A stretch of DNA of 64,000 nt from Butyrivibrio sp. AC2005 (GCF_000424145.1 NZ_KE384138.1:26464-90463); one strand, 5' to 3'; positions 54,509-62,055 are shown, counted from the stretch's first letter. Numbers and translations are program-made. Notes: generated from the letters alone by a model not told the origin.

Positions 54509-55168
54509 CTAACTTCTTTTTATTTTATCCTTGATTCTAAGGCTTGCCTCAACATGCATTATCCAGTGTCTCGAAAATGGCATCTGGATAAGTCCGCGTA
54601 TATCCTTTCCGCACCAATAGTCAATCAGCCAGATTGCTTTATCATCGTCGCTCACAACATTTAATGCTTTTAACGTTTCTTTCCTTTCGTCTGATATTTT
54701 TGTTTTCATTTCACTATACGGCAAATTGCTCAGAATCATTTCCGTGCTTTCTTTTACCTCATGAATATATTTATACAACTCATCCAACTCAAGTTCTTTT
54801 GAAAAGTCAGCGATCTGCTGTTTAACCAGTTCGTTTCCTGTTGTTATGATTGGAGCACAGATTCTATTTTGATAATCCTTGGCAAAGAAAACCTGATCAT
54901 CACCATTTATCAAAGTATGTGCAACAATATCTTCTATACGAAAAATATGCCACAAAGAGTAAGCAATAGTCTTACTGTGATAACCATCTACATTTATAAA
55001 AGGAATTGCGTTGAAATCATCTCTTTCAAGCTCATTCCTGAAAGAGTCTATGGTTTCCATTATCATTTTTCTGAACGTAAACAATGTATCAATACCAGTC
55101 TTATAGTTATTCTTATTTTTTATTTGGTTCTGCATTTCTTTGTTCAGCTGCGACCATTCCTTGTTCAT
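54509..55168 (-). CDS. DinB/YfiT-like putative metal-dependent protein
   Basis: A 219-residue helical protein. His residues spaced like a DinB metal site are visible: HSKTIAYSLWHIFRIEDIVAH in the first half and FSRHWIMHVEAS near the C-terminus. Relatives in Clostridia are annotated as DinB family or, misleadingly, phage head-tail adapter proteins. Function unknown; possible thiol transferase. AGAGAGG precedes the ATG. It lies at the left edge of a zone with several gene remnants. Confidence 0.65.
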   Translation of the reverse strand: MNKEWSQLNKEMQNQIKNKNNYKTGIDTLFTFRKMIMETIDSFRNELERDDFNAIPFINVDGYHSKTIAYSLWHIFRIEDIVAHTLINGDDQVFFAKDYQNRICAPIITTGNELVKQQIADFSKELELDELYKYIHEVKESTEMILSNLPYSEMKTKISDERKETLKALNVVSDDDKAIWLIDYWCGKDIRGLIQMPFSRHWIMHVEASLRIKDKIKRS

Positions 55169-55207
55169 TAGTGACCTCTCTCTGCTCTGATCTTTGCTTT
55201 GTGTAAT

Positions 55208-55383
55208 TATACTTTTTCAATTCTGTAAAATTTGAATCCATTTTCTTCCATCAGGAATTTAAAGCCGATCTTTTCAAGAATGTGCTGACTTCGCTTGTTT
55301 TTTACTATAGTATCTGCATTAACAGCAGTCATTCCAAGGTCAGAAAAGGCGTACTCTACTGCAAGTTTCTCAGCATTTGTTGT
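55208..55383 (-). pseudogene. Truncated GNAT acetyltransferase remnant
   Basis: The reading frame gives TTNAEKLAVEYAFSDLGMTA followed by NADTIVKNKRSQHILEKIGF and an ending FKFYRIEKV. It is clearly paralogous to the last 55 residues of the intact GNAT at 57952-58401. The codon for the Gly in the acetyl-CoA loop is TGA here. The N-terminal two thirds are missing. It occupies most of the 55169-55550 gap. Confidence 0.8.
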
Positions 55384-55418
55384 TCAATTATTCTCTTTTC
55401 CACCAATTTCCTCTTTCC

Positions 55419-55450
55419 AGACCATTTTGTTGACATCAACAAAATGGTCT
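55419..55450. repeat. Perfect 15-bp inverted repeat
   Basis: AGACCATTTTGTTGA, two bases, TCAACAAAATGGTCT. No T-tract follows on either strand, so it is not a usual terminator. It lies between the XRE gene and the GNAT remnant. It could be an operator or the end of a lost mobile element. Confidence 0.7.
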
Positions 55451-55550
55451 TAACCTACTATTTATCTGTATTTCTTCGCTTTACGTTTTGCTATATTACA
55501 ATCATTTTTTTAGTAACATAATTTTGAACTTCCAAATTGGAATATCAAGT

Positions 55551-55910
55551 TTACATTTTTTCTAAATCATCAAGCTTTTTTAATGTCTTAAGATACATCT
55601 CAAGCCTTTTCTGCTGATCAGAAGACAACTTATGATATTCCAGAATGATTTCCTTATCATGAAAGCTAAAGTCTAATTCCCTACTGGAATGCTCATCAAA
55701 ATTATCATCAATCCCCTTACCGGTAAGGAGCTGCTCAGGCGTTATATCTAGCGCATCGCAAATAGTCATTATCTTATCTGCCGAGGGATTGGTCTTCTTG
55801 GTCTTCCAATCGCTAATTGTACTACCGGAAAGCCCCACCATCTTTCCAAATGCACTCTGCGATATTCCTCTTTGCTCGAGTATCTTAAATATTCTTTCAC
55901 TAATAATCAT
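55551..55910 (-). CDS. XRE/Cro-CI family transcriptional regulator
   Basis: A 119-residue protein with an N-terminal helix-turn-helix (about 4-60): ERIFKILEQRGISQSAFGKM, then GLSGSTISDWKTKKTNPSADK and ALDITPEQLL. The C-terminal half is a charged helix (HDKEIILEYHKLSSDQQKRL), probably for dimerisation. Such regulators are common in phage and integrative elements, and the fragments around it support that. GGAG precedes the ATG. A small palindrome, CGTATTTACG (55920-55929), overlaps the leader and could be an autoregulatory site. Confidence 0.9.
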   Translation of the reverse strand: MIISERIFKILEQRGISQSAFGKMVGLSGSTISDWKTKKTNPSADKIMTICDALDITPEQLLTGKGIDDNFDEHSSRELDFSFHDKEIILEYHKLSSDQQKRLEMYLKTLKKLDDLEKM

Positions 55911-55966
55911 ACTGTTCTCCGTATTTACGAATATTATTTTCTTTCGTCACTACGTTTATACTATCA

Positions 55967-56202
55967 TTAACAGAACACATATTCAATTGAATACTCAAGA
56001 GATTTGCAGATTCTTTCGTTCACATGCTCCATATAGTATTTGTAGCTTTTCTCCATGTTTTTCCTTGCTATATATACATGTGGATCCGGTAAGTCATCTA
56101 GTCCGACTTCGTCTGAATATTTTGCAATGATATTACCTAAGAACTCCGCAAAAGCACTCCACTCATCTCTTTTTCAACAACTACATTAGCGTTTTTTCTC
56201 AA
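55967..56202 (-). pseudogene. Frameshifted small gene downstream of RepA-like fragment
   Basis: Starts at TTG with GGAGG seven bases upstream, encoding MRKNANVVVEKE. A single frameshift near 56165 then leads into WSAFAEFLGNIIAKYSDEVG, LDDLPDPHVYIARKNMEK and a helical end (EHVNERICKSLEYSIEYVFC). Intact it would be about 79 residues. I do not recognise the family; its place just behind a replication initiator fragment suggests a mobile-element gene. Confidence 0.6.
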
Positions 56203-56227
56203 TTTGTTTCCTCCAGCGCTTATATTT

Positions 56228-56386
56228 TTATTCATCAGCCCCAACCGTAGTCAGATTAGCTCCAGGTTTCCAATTAGAGTTATGTGGCGCAAGCAGATCA
56301 TATACATAAATCCTGTTAGGCCTACAAAGTCCTCTATGCTTTCGCTGAATAAGATTATATTTCTCAAGTTCCCTCAAAAGCTCAAA
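56228..56386 (-). pseudogene. RepA-like replication initiator, C-terminal fragment
   Basis: About 52 codons read FELLRELEKYNLIQRKHRGL, CRPNRIYVYDLLAPHNSNWK, then a tail ending in TAA. A TAG lies right before the first codon, so the N-terminal part is gone. The pattern LxELExxxLIxRKRxGLxxPNxIYV is the winged-helix signature of replication initiator protein A of clostridial integrative and conjugative elements. This is a remnant. The flanking 56387-56505 stretch shows only an AAGCTCA/TGAGCTT inverted pair. Confidence 0.6.
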
Positions 56387-56505
56387 CTACAAGGAGTCTG
56401 AGCTTTGTCATCAAATATATAATTATTGAATCACCTAAATTTGGGTATAGCAAACACAAAAAAATACAGAATATGTGTTCTGTTATGTCAAGAGCTTTTA
56501 TAATT

Positions 56506-57231
56506 TCATTTTTTAGCCCTCACCATAAACATAAGCTCAGTAATGTCTTCTCTTTGGCATTCCATATATCCATCCAACACGAAACCGCATTGTATAAGTC
56601 CTCCTAGATATTCTTCCATGGAATGGCCATATTCAATCCATTCTGAATCGTCATAGTCTTTTGAACACCAGGGCATTTTATGTACAGCTTTATAATAGCC
56701 ATCATTTTCATCATCAATAAAGTCGCAAAGATAATTAACCGGACTTGGAGCCATAATAATAAACTGTCCGCCATCCTTAATAACTCTGTAGCACTCTTTA
56801 TAAACCAATGACAAATCCTGGATATACATCAGAGACGGAGGATTGATAATTAAATCGAAAGAGCCATCTTCAAACATAGATAAATCGCACATATTTCCTT
56901 TTACTATTTCTATGTCCAGTTTCTCCCTGCCTGCAATCTCCCTGTCCTTATCAAGCATCTTATTAGAGATATCAATAACCGTAACTTTTGCTCCTGCACA
57001 GGCTAAGATCGGTGCCTGCAGTCCTCCTGCACCGGCAAGGCAGAGAACTCTTTTCCCCTTTATATCATTTAACCATTCCGCAGGAACTTCCTTATCATAA
57101 AAATGTAGAATAGGTCTTCCTGCTCTTGCTAAGTCTAGTTCCTCATTAGTCGCAGAGGATGTCCAATCTGCCTGACTCACAACTAAATTATCTATATTTT
57201 CTTCAACCTGCTCGTAAACATTTTTCATCAT
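56506..57231 (-). CDS. Class I SAM-dependent methyltransferase
   Basis: A 241-residue protein. The SAM site is KRVLCLAGAGGLQAPILACAGAKVTVIDIS (about residues 59-88, with a Gly-rich loop), followed by GNMCDLSMFEDGSFDLIINPPS and YRVIKDGGQFIIMAPS. It resembles small-molecule or UbiE-like methyltransferases; no substrate can be read. The spacing to the downstream genes is small, and it seems part of a leftward group with deacetylase and GNAT genes. Confidence 0.88.
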   Translation of the reverse strand: MMKNVYEQVEENIDNLVVSQADWTSSATNEELDLARAGRPILHFYDKEVPAEWLNDIKGKRVLCLAGAGGLQAPILACAGAKVTVIDISNKMLDKDREIAGREKLDIEIVKGNMCDLSMFEDGSFDLIINPPSLMYIQDLSLVYKECYRVIKDGGQFIIMAPSPVNYLCDFIDDENDGYYKAVHKMPWCSKDYDDSEWIEYGHSMEEYLGGLIQCGFVLDGYMECQREDITELMFMVRAKK

Positions 57232-57247
57232 GTCATTCCTTTAACTG

Positions 57248-57943
57248 TTACTTGAATTTTGGTGCTACAAATTCAATCCCTTGTGCCAGGCACTCATCAA
57301 GAAACCTTTTATAATATCCAGACTCCATTTCTTCAGTTTCATCATGAGAATGAAAAAGCAAAATATGATAACTATCTGGTGCAAACAAAGCTGCTCCTGA
57401 AGAAGGATTCATATCCTGCATTTTCTTAAAAACATCATCCATCGTAAATCCGCTGTCTGGTCTGATATTGTATTCTGCAAAATCGTACGTCCAAAGTGTA
57501 TCTATATCCTTATCAAGACCATTTTCTTTCCACCAATAATATGGGATATTCGTATCATCAACTTTATCAAAGCCATGCTCTGCCAAATATCTTTGAAATA
57601 GTTCTTTATTCTCTCCACCTTTATTTCCATAAGGGAAACGGAATGGCCTGTATTTTCTCGGAACTCCGGCTTCTTTATACAATTCATGAAGCACGCTCTC
57701 ACACTTTTCAATTTCTTTAACACCTTCATCAAAGGTAAGCTCTGAAAAGCTTGGGTGCGTATAACTGTGATTACCGATAATAATTCCCTTTTTCACTGCA
57801 TATAATGCCTCATCATGGTACTGCTCGATATTCTGTCCCCATGCGAACATGATAATCGGTATATTCTTTTCTTCCAGATAATCAACTATTGCAGGCGTAT
57901 TCCTGGTTGAAAAATCGTCCATTGTAAGTAATGCTCTTATCAT
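57248..57943 (-). CDS. Polysaccharide deacetylase family protein
   Basis: A 231-residue NodB-like domain without signal peptide. Motifs: LTMDDFS in place of the usual TFDDGP, GNHSYTHPSFSELT (metal His pair), FRFPYGNKGG, and LLFHSHDETEEME near the C-terminus. The changed first motif keeps both Asp residues, so catalysis is possible. The cytoplasmic location argues for a small-molecule or intracellular glycan substrate. It follows the GNAT gene by eight bases and precedes the methyltransferase gene. Confidence 0.85.
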   Translation of the reverse strand: MIRALLTMDDFSTRNTPAIVDYLEEKNIPIIMFAWGQNIEQYHDEALYAVKKGIIIGNHSYTHPSFSELTFDEGVKEIEKCESVLHELYKEAGVPRKYRPFRFPYGNKGGENKELFQRYLAEHGFDKVDDTNIPYYWWKENGLDKDIDTLWTYDFAEYNIRPDSGFTMDDVFKKMQDMNPSSGAALFAPDSYHILLFHSHDETEEMESGYYKRFLDECLAQGIEFVAPKFK

Positions 57944-57951
57944 CTTGTAAA

Positions 57952-58401
57952 CTAACTCCTTTGTATTCTATAGAATATGAATCCATCCTCTTCCTTCAAA
58001 AACTTAAAGCCAAGCTTTTCAAGAATGTGCTGACTTCGCTTATTCTCTATTATCGTATCTGCATTAACAGCATTCATTCCAAGTATTGAAAATGCATACT
58101 CTATAGCCAGTTTTTCTGCAGTAGTTCCGTAACCTTTCCCTTTGTATGAATCATTCTGCATGTGGATGCTTAGTGTACATTCCTTTTTATCAAAATCAAT
58201 CTGCTTGAGCTGGATTTCTCCGATAGGCTTATCCTCGAGCATAATAGCCAGCATTTTACGATCAGGCTTTTGCTTACTGTCAAAGTACTTATCTGCGTAT
58301 TCTTTTGTATATATAAATGGCTTGAATAATGACATATCCGAATAGATGTTATGATCATTCTCCCATTCCCTGAAAAGTAACTGGCACAGTTCCCTGGTCA
58401 T
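57952..58401 (-). CDS. GNAT family N-acetyltransferase
   Basis: A 149-residue GNAT. The core strands LAIMLEDKPIGEIQLKQID and ECTLSIHMQNDSYKGKGYGT contain the acetyl-CoA loop (YKGKGYGT), followed by AIEYAFSILGMNAVNADTII, NKRSQHILEKLGFK and a short C-terminal strand. It resembles RimJ/RimL-type enzymes. A truncated paralogue lies at 55208-55383. The ribosome-binding site is weak. Confidence 0.9.
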   Translation of the reverse strand: MTRELCQLLFREWENDHNIYSDMSLFKPFIYTKEYADKYFDSKQKPDRKMLAIMLEDKPIGEIQLKQIDFDKKECTLSIHMQNDSYKGKGYGTTAEKLAIEYAFSILGMNAVNADTIIENKRSQHILEKLGFKFLKEEDGFIFYRIQRS

Positions 58402-58424
58402 GGGTTTTAATTCAATTTTTGTAT

Positions 58425-59228
58425 TTATAATAAAGTAGCACGTATAAGATCTTTAACTGTTTTATCCTTCAAAGCAAAATTTAATGTTTCATAAGTCACT
58501 ATTAGTCTGTCTCCGGGGATTATTCCATTAGCAATATATGAATCTATTTTCCTGATGGCTTTATCAGCATAATTAGGATCATCCATTCTCCCATCATGTT
58601 CCCAGTATACTTCCTTCTCTATCCTTTTACTAAGCAAAGTAAAATCCGGATATACAGTACCATATCCTTTCAACAGCAGTGGGCACTCATATTTATATTC
58701 AATTCCCATATCATAAAATATATCTGCCAAAATTTTCTCTGATTTTGACCTTACTCTTTCGCCTTTCTTTGTAAGTATCAGCGGCGTCCCTTCAGCAAAT
58801 TCCTTCCCCTGATAAGGAATTGCCTTCCACTTCTGCACTCTCCGTTCAAACGGAATTTCAACAGGTTCTACCATGTTTTTTCTTATGTCGCTCAGCGAAC
58901 TATATATCATAAGTAGTTCATCATCTTTATATTCTTTGCATATTGTCTCCAGTTGCTTAAGCCTTCTATCAACAAGTCTTTTTATTTTCTTGTCATAAGC
59001 TTTCTGTGCAAGTGGCTTTACTATATTGCTGTTTTCTCGCCTTATATACTCGCCCTGCCTTTTACACTTCATATTCTTATCCGTACAAAGCATGTATTGC
59101 GGTCTCTTTCCACAATTGGTAATTCTGAGAGTACCTTCCGGCGCAATACTGAGCCTGTCATCCACACACTCCTTTATATGTAATAATCTTTTCTGTTCAT
59201 CTTTTAATAATTTTTCTAATCCTTGCAT
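58425..59228 (-). CDS. Hypothetical protein with PD-(D/E)XK nuclease-like C-terminus
   Basis: A 267-residue protein. The N-terminal half is helical, with LSIAPEGTLRITNCGKRPQY and basic stretches, perhaps nucleic-acid binding. The C-terminal half has RSKSEKILADIFYDMGIEY, then YECPLLLKGYGTVYPDFTLL and KEVYWEHDGRMDD, which reads as the E...PDF...ExH pattern of VSR or PD-(D/E)XK-like folds. It is common as a hypothetical protein in Lachnospiraceae. No partner methylase of restriction type is evident, though a class I methyltransferase lies 1.2 kb away. Confidence 0.65.
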   Translation of the reverse strand: MQGLEKLLKDEQKRLLHIKECVDDRLSIAPEGTLRITNCGKRPQYMLCTDKNMKCKRQGEYIRRENSNIVKPLAQKAYDKKIKRLVDRRLKQLETICKEYKDDELLMIYSSLSDIRKNMVEPVEIPFERRVQKWKAIPYQGKEFAEGTPLILTKKGERVRSKSEKILADIFYDMGIEYKYECPLLLKGYGTVYPDFTLLSKRIEKEVYWEHDGRMDDPNYADKAIRKIDSYIANGIIPGDRLIVTYETLNFALKDKTVKDLIRATLL

Positions 59229-59262
59229 ATAAATAATATAGTATTCCTTTCTTTATCTCATT

Positions 59263-59660
59263 TTTCTGCCGTATCTTGCTACTCAATAATTTGCGACATT
59301 ATGTTTTTTATATGAATTTGCAGCCAATTTTGTGTCCACATGTTGGATTTGCTAATTAAAATACTGCCCAAATATGCTTTCCACTGTGTCCACTTCTTGG
59401 GGACCATTTTAAGCCATGCTCTTCTACCGCAAGATGCTTTTTTTGAGTTTGCGGCATTTTATTTAACGCTTACTTCTCTGCCACAATATGCTGCTTTTGA
59501 TTTTGCGGCATTTCATTTTACACTTACTTCTCTACCGCAGCCTGCGTTTTATTATATTGCAGCAGTTTAATTTAAATTTTTTTGACTACTGCATTTCCTC
59601 ATATTTATCTTTGCAGCAGAAAAACTTTTAATTTTCTAACTGCTGCATATTTCATTTTTC
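59263..59660. repeat. Array of imperfect hairpin repeats in a gene-free tract
   Basis: The 700-bp stretch 59229-59931 has no gene I can support. A 54-bp unit (CTACCGCAA...TTGCGGCA...TTACTTCT) starts at 59424, 59478 and 59532. Each unit folds on itself (CCGCAA/TTGCGG arms). Two related hairpins follow, TGCAGCAGT/ACTACTGCA at 59558-59593 and TGCAGCAG/CTGCTGCA at 59612-59647. A degenerate copy lies near 59263-59305. Confidence 0.7.
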
Positions 59661-59884
59661 CGATTAACAGCAGTCAGACACGACTGAAAGCTTCACAAAA
59701 ATACCTTCAACCGCCATAAATAACCATAAAATCTAAATTATTCAATTGTAAAAATGGAGTTCTGCAGTGTCCCAGATACGCTTTCCACTGCTTTTTCAGA
59801 ATGAAGCAGATTATAACAGCAAGTTCCAAAAAGTGCAACTAAAACATTTCCACTTGAAACATTCTCGCATTCTCGCAAGGCATC

Positions 59885-59916
59885 AAAAAAGACATCCCGA
59901 TATCGAAATGTCTTTT
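59885..59916 (-). terminator. Rho-independent terminator of rlmD
   Basis: Stem AAAAGACAT/ATGTCTTTT with a 14-base middle that itself contains CGATATCG; the minus strand continues TTTTTTG. It lies 16 bp after the rlmD stop. Confidence 0.9.
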
Positions 59917-59931
59917 GCCAATACTATATTA

Positions 59932-61248
59932 TTACTTCGGGCTTGCTTTCGTCAAAAGGACTACTGTCTCACAGCTTCTTGTAAACGGGAACATATCAAC
60001 AGGTATGATGCGCTCTGCCTTGTAGCCGTTCTTGGTAATATATTCCAGATCCCTTGCAAGAGAATCCGGGCTGCAGGAAATGTATACAACTCTGTCCGGA
60101 TTAAGCTTGAACATGGAATCCATAAAAATCTCAGTAGATCCGGAACGTGGCGGATCCATGAAAACAACATCAGCATGATCACCTGCTTCTGCCATCTGGA
60201 CCATAAACCGGCTGGCATCATTTTCATAGATGTCTATATTCTTAATTTCGTTCATTTTTGCATTGATTCTCGCATCACGTACAGCATCCTTGTTGAGTTC
60301 AACGCCGATGACTTCTGCCGCATGCGGACTTGCAATAATTCCGATGGTTCCAACACCACAATAGCAGTCAAGAACAGTCTCTTTTCCGGCAAGGCCTGCA
60401 AGTTCAACAGCCTTGGAATAGAGCTTCTCGGTCTGAACAGGATTGACCTGATAAAAAGACTTTGGAGAAATCTTGAACTTCATTCCACAAACAGTATCAT
60501 AAATAAATCCTGGGCCGTATATTGCCTTCTCCTTATCCCCGAGAATCATGCTCGTATGCTTATCGTTAACGTTAATGACAATTGTAGTAATTTCGGGATG
60601 TTCCTTCAGAAGCGCCTTAACAAAATTATTCTTGGAAGGAAGAATAGGCGATGTAAGAACAAGTACCACCATGATCTCTCCGGTGTTATGACCTACTCTT
60701 ATAAGGACGTGTCTGAAAAGTCCATATCCATTATCCTCGTCATATGTCTTAATCTTGAAGGACTTCAGCATTCCGCGAATGGTTGCGATAATGGCATCTG
60801 CCTTCTCGTTCTCAAGATAGCATGCATCAACAGGCACCACATCATGAGTACCTTCTTTATATATTCCCGATACCGGATTCCCTTTTCTGTCGTGGGTAAA
60901 TACCGCATGAACCTTGCATCTGTAGTGTTCAGGATGCTCCATCTCCATGAATGGTTCAACCTTGCCAAACTTGCCAACAAGCTCTTCTACACGTTTGTGC
61001 TTTCTTTTAATCTGCTCCTTGTAAGGGACATCAATCATCTGGCAACCGCCGCACTTCTTGGATACAGGACACTTACTATCGGTCTTCTTAGTAAAAGTTT
61101 TTTTACTATCCACTGACTTTTTGGTATTCCCCATGCCATTTTTTGAAGCAGCTGTCTTTTTTACACCTGCCTTTGACTGGCTTATCGTTCTTGTTGTCTT
61201 TGCAGGTTTTGATGCATTGTTCTTATTGACTTTATTTTCATTTCTCAT
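59932..61248 (-). CDS. rlmD: 23S rRNA (uracil-5-)-methyltransferase RlmD/RumA family
   Basis: A 438-residue m5U methyltransferase. A Lys/Ser/Thr-rich N-terminal extension (residues 1-58) replaces the usual TRAM domain. The iron-sulfur ligands are C60, C66, C69 (CPVSKKCGGC) and a later Cys (VDACYLEN). SAM site: VLDCYCGVGTIGIIA and VIGVELNKDAV. Catalytic Cys region: MDPPRSGSTEIFMDS and VYISCSPDSLARDLEYI. Target (U1939 or U747) cannot be told. Its apparent ribosome-binding site, GAGGG seven bases before the ATG, is part of a dispersed repeat. Confidence 0.93.
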   Translation of the reverse strand: MRNENKVNKNNASKPAKTTRTISQSKAGVKKTAASKNGMGNTKKSVDSKKTFTKKTDSKCPVSKKCGGCQMIDVPYKEQIKRKHKRVEELVGKFGKVEPFMEMEHPEHYRCKVHAVFTHDRKGNPVSGIYKEGTHDVVPVDACYLENEKADAIIATIRGMLKSFKIKTYDEDNGYGLFRHVLIRVGHNTGEIMVVLVLTSPILPSKNNFVKALLKEHPEITTIVINVNDKHTSMILGDKEKAIYGPGFIYDTVCGMKFKISPKSFYQVNPVQTEKLYSKAVELAGLAGKETVLDCYCGVGTIGIIASPHAAEVIGVELNKDAVRDARINAKMNEIKNIDIYENDASRFMVQMAEAGDHADVVFMDPPRSGSTEIFMDSMFKLNPDRVVYISCSPDSLARDLEYITKNGYKAERIIPVDMFPFTRSCETVVLLTKASPK

Positions 61249-61255
61249 TTATTAG

Positions 61256-61302
61256 CCCTCATCCGTCAGCTTCGCTGACACCTTCTCCCAGAGGGAGAAG
61301 GC
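61256..61302 (-). repeat. Dispersed palindromic repeat, short form, supplies the rlmD RBS
   Basis: CCCTCATCCG, hairpin TCAGCTTCGCTGA, then ACCTTCTCCCAGAGGGAGAAGGC. The minus-strand end GGATGAGGG is seven bases from the rlmD ATG. A degenerate ~33-bp tandem array follows directly. Confidence 0.9.
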
Positions 61303-61310
61303 ATAAAAAA

Positions 61311-61425
61311 ACTCATCCTTATCAGGTAATACAAAAATATACTGTCATCCCTATCAGGAGGTAATATCAATATACGCTCTCATCTCTATCAGATAATATA
61401 AAAAATACTCTCATCCTTATCAGGA
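61311..61425. repeat. Degenerate ~33-bp tandem repeat, four copies
   Basis: Units beginning (C)TCATCC(T)TATCAGG recur at about 61313, 61345, 61380 and 61411 (periods 32, 35, 31). It starts eight bases beyond the palindromic repeat. Confidence 0.75.
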
Positions 61426-61451
61426 ATAAAATCTGCCTCATTAGGCTCAAA

Positions 61452-61475
61452 GACCTCCGGCAGCTACCGGAGGTC
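61452..61475 (-). terminator. Rho-independent terminator after the 61.5-kb hypothetical gene
   Basis: Perfect 9-bp stem GACCTCCGG/CCGGAGGTC with a 6-base loop and a short TTTG tail on the minus strand. Confidence 0.7.
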
Positions 61476-61489
61476 ATAATCAGACGTAA

Positions 61490-61810
61490 TTATTTTTTCT
61501 TTGGTTTATTATTCTTAGAGCTCTTATTCCTCTTGTCACCAAAATCTCTGATCTTAATATCCTCAAGACCGGAAACAAGCTCTCTTGCACGCTCAACATC
61601 CGCTTTGTTTATACGAATGGTACATACAATCTTGTCTTTATCAGAGCCAAAAATTCTCTGTAAAAAGCTCTTATCCTGCCAGTCAATATAATAAGAGATG
61701 CGGTTCTGAAGGAAACGCTCCTCTAAAATTCTCTTAGTCTCCTTGCTATATACCCTACAAAAGGAAACTTCATTATTAAAAACCTGATCAGTTTGTATTA
61801 TTGATGACAT
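61490..61810 (-). CDS. Small conserved hypothetical protein
   Basis: A protein of 106 residues from ATG 61810; a TTG four codons earlier is possible. The middle part, EVSFCRVYSKETKRILEERFLQNRISYYID, followed by VCTIRINKADVERARELVSGL, recalls a ferredoxin-like alpha/beta fold seen in small signal-transducing proteins of the DUF2007 kind, but I am not confident of that. The C-terminus is a Lys/Asn-rich tail (NKSSKNNKPKKK). It is a single-gene unit with its own terminator. Function unknown. Confidence 0.6.
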   Translation of the reverse strand: MSSIIQTDQVFNNEVSFCRVYSKETKRILEERFLQNRISYYIDWQDKSFLQRIFGSDKDKIVCTIRINKADVERARELVSGLEDIKIRDFGDKRNKSSKNNKPKKK

Positions 61811-62055
61811 AAATCCGTTCAAAGCCTCTCATTCTATCTGAAATCCACTATATTTTACACTAGGCTCCTTATGTTTGTAAATAGTAAAGAAAATCGCAAA
61901 AACGCTCAATTTTACACATTCTTTATACTGTTAATTATCTTTTCATTTGAATATTTGCAAAATAGGATGTAAAAATTAATTAGAGGTATTATAGGTACAG
62001 CATGGATGCTGTTTTCCAGGGAAATACGTTCCCGAAGATCAAAGGAGTGATTTGT

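Noticed and set aside
54509..55168. Phage head-tail adapter
   Set aside because: The name is used for relatives in databases, but the His pattern fits a DinB-like fold and no phage structural genes are nearby.
59340..59570. Open frame encoding 18-residue repeats (FAAF...LTLTSLPQ)
   Set aside because: The repeats follow self-complementary 54-bp DNA units, there is no ribosome-binding site, and the composition is not protein-like. Treated as structured DNA.
59767..61116. 449-codon rightward open frame
   Set aside because: It is antisense to rlmD, which has clear catalytic motifs. The translated product is Cys/His/Leu/Ile-rich without family features, and no ribosome-binding site precedes it.
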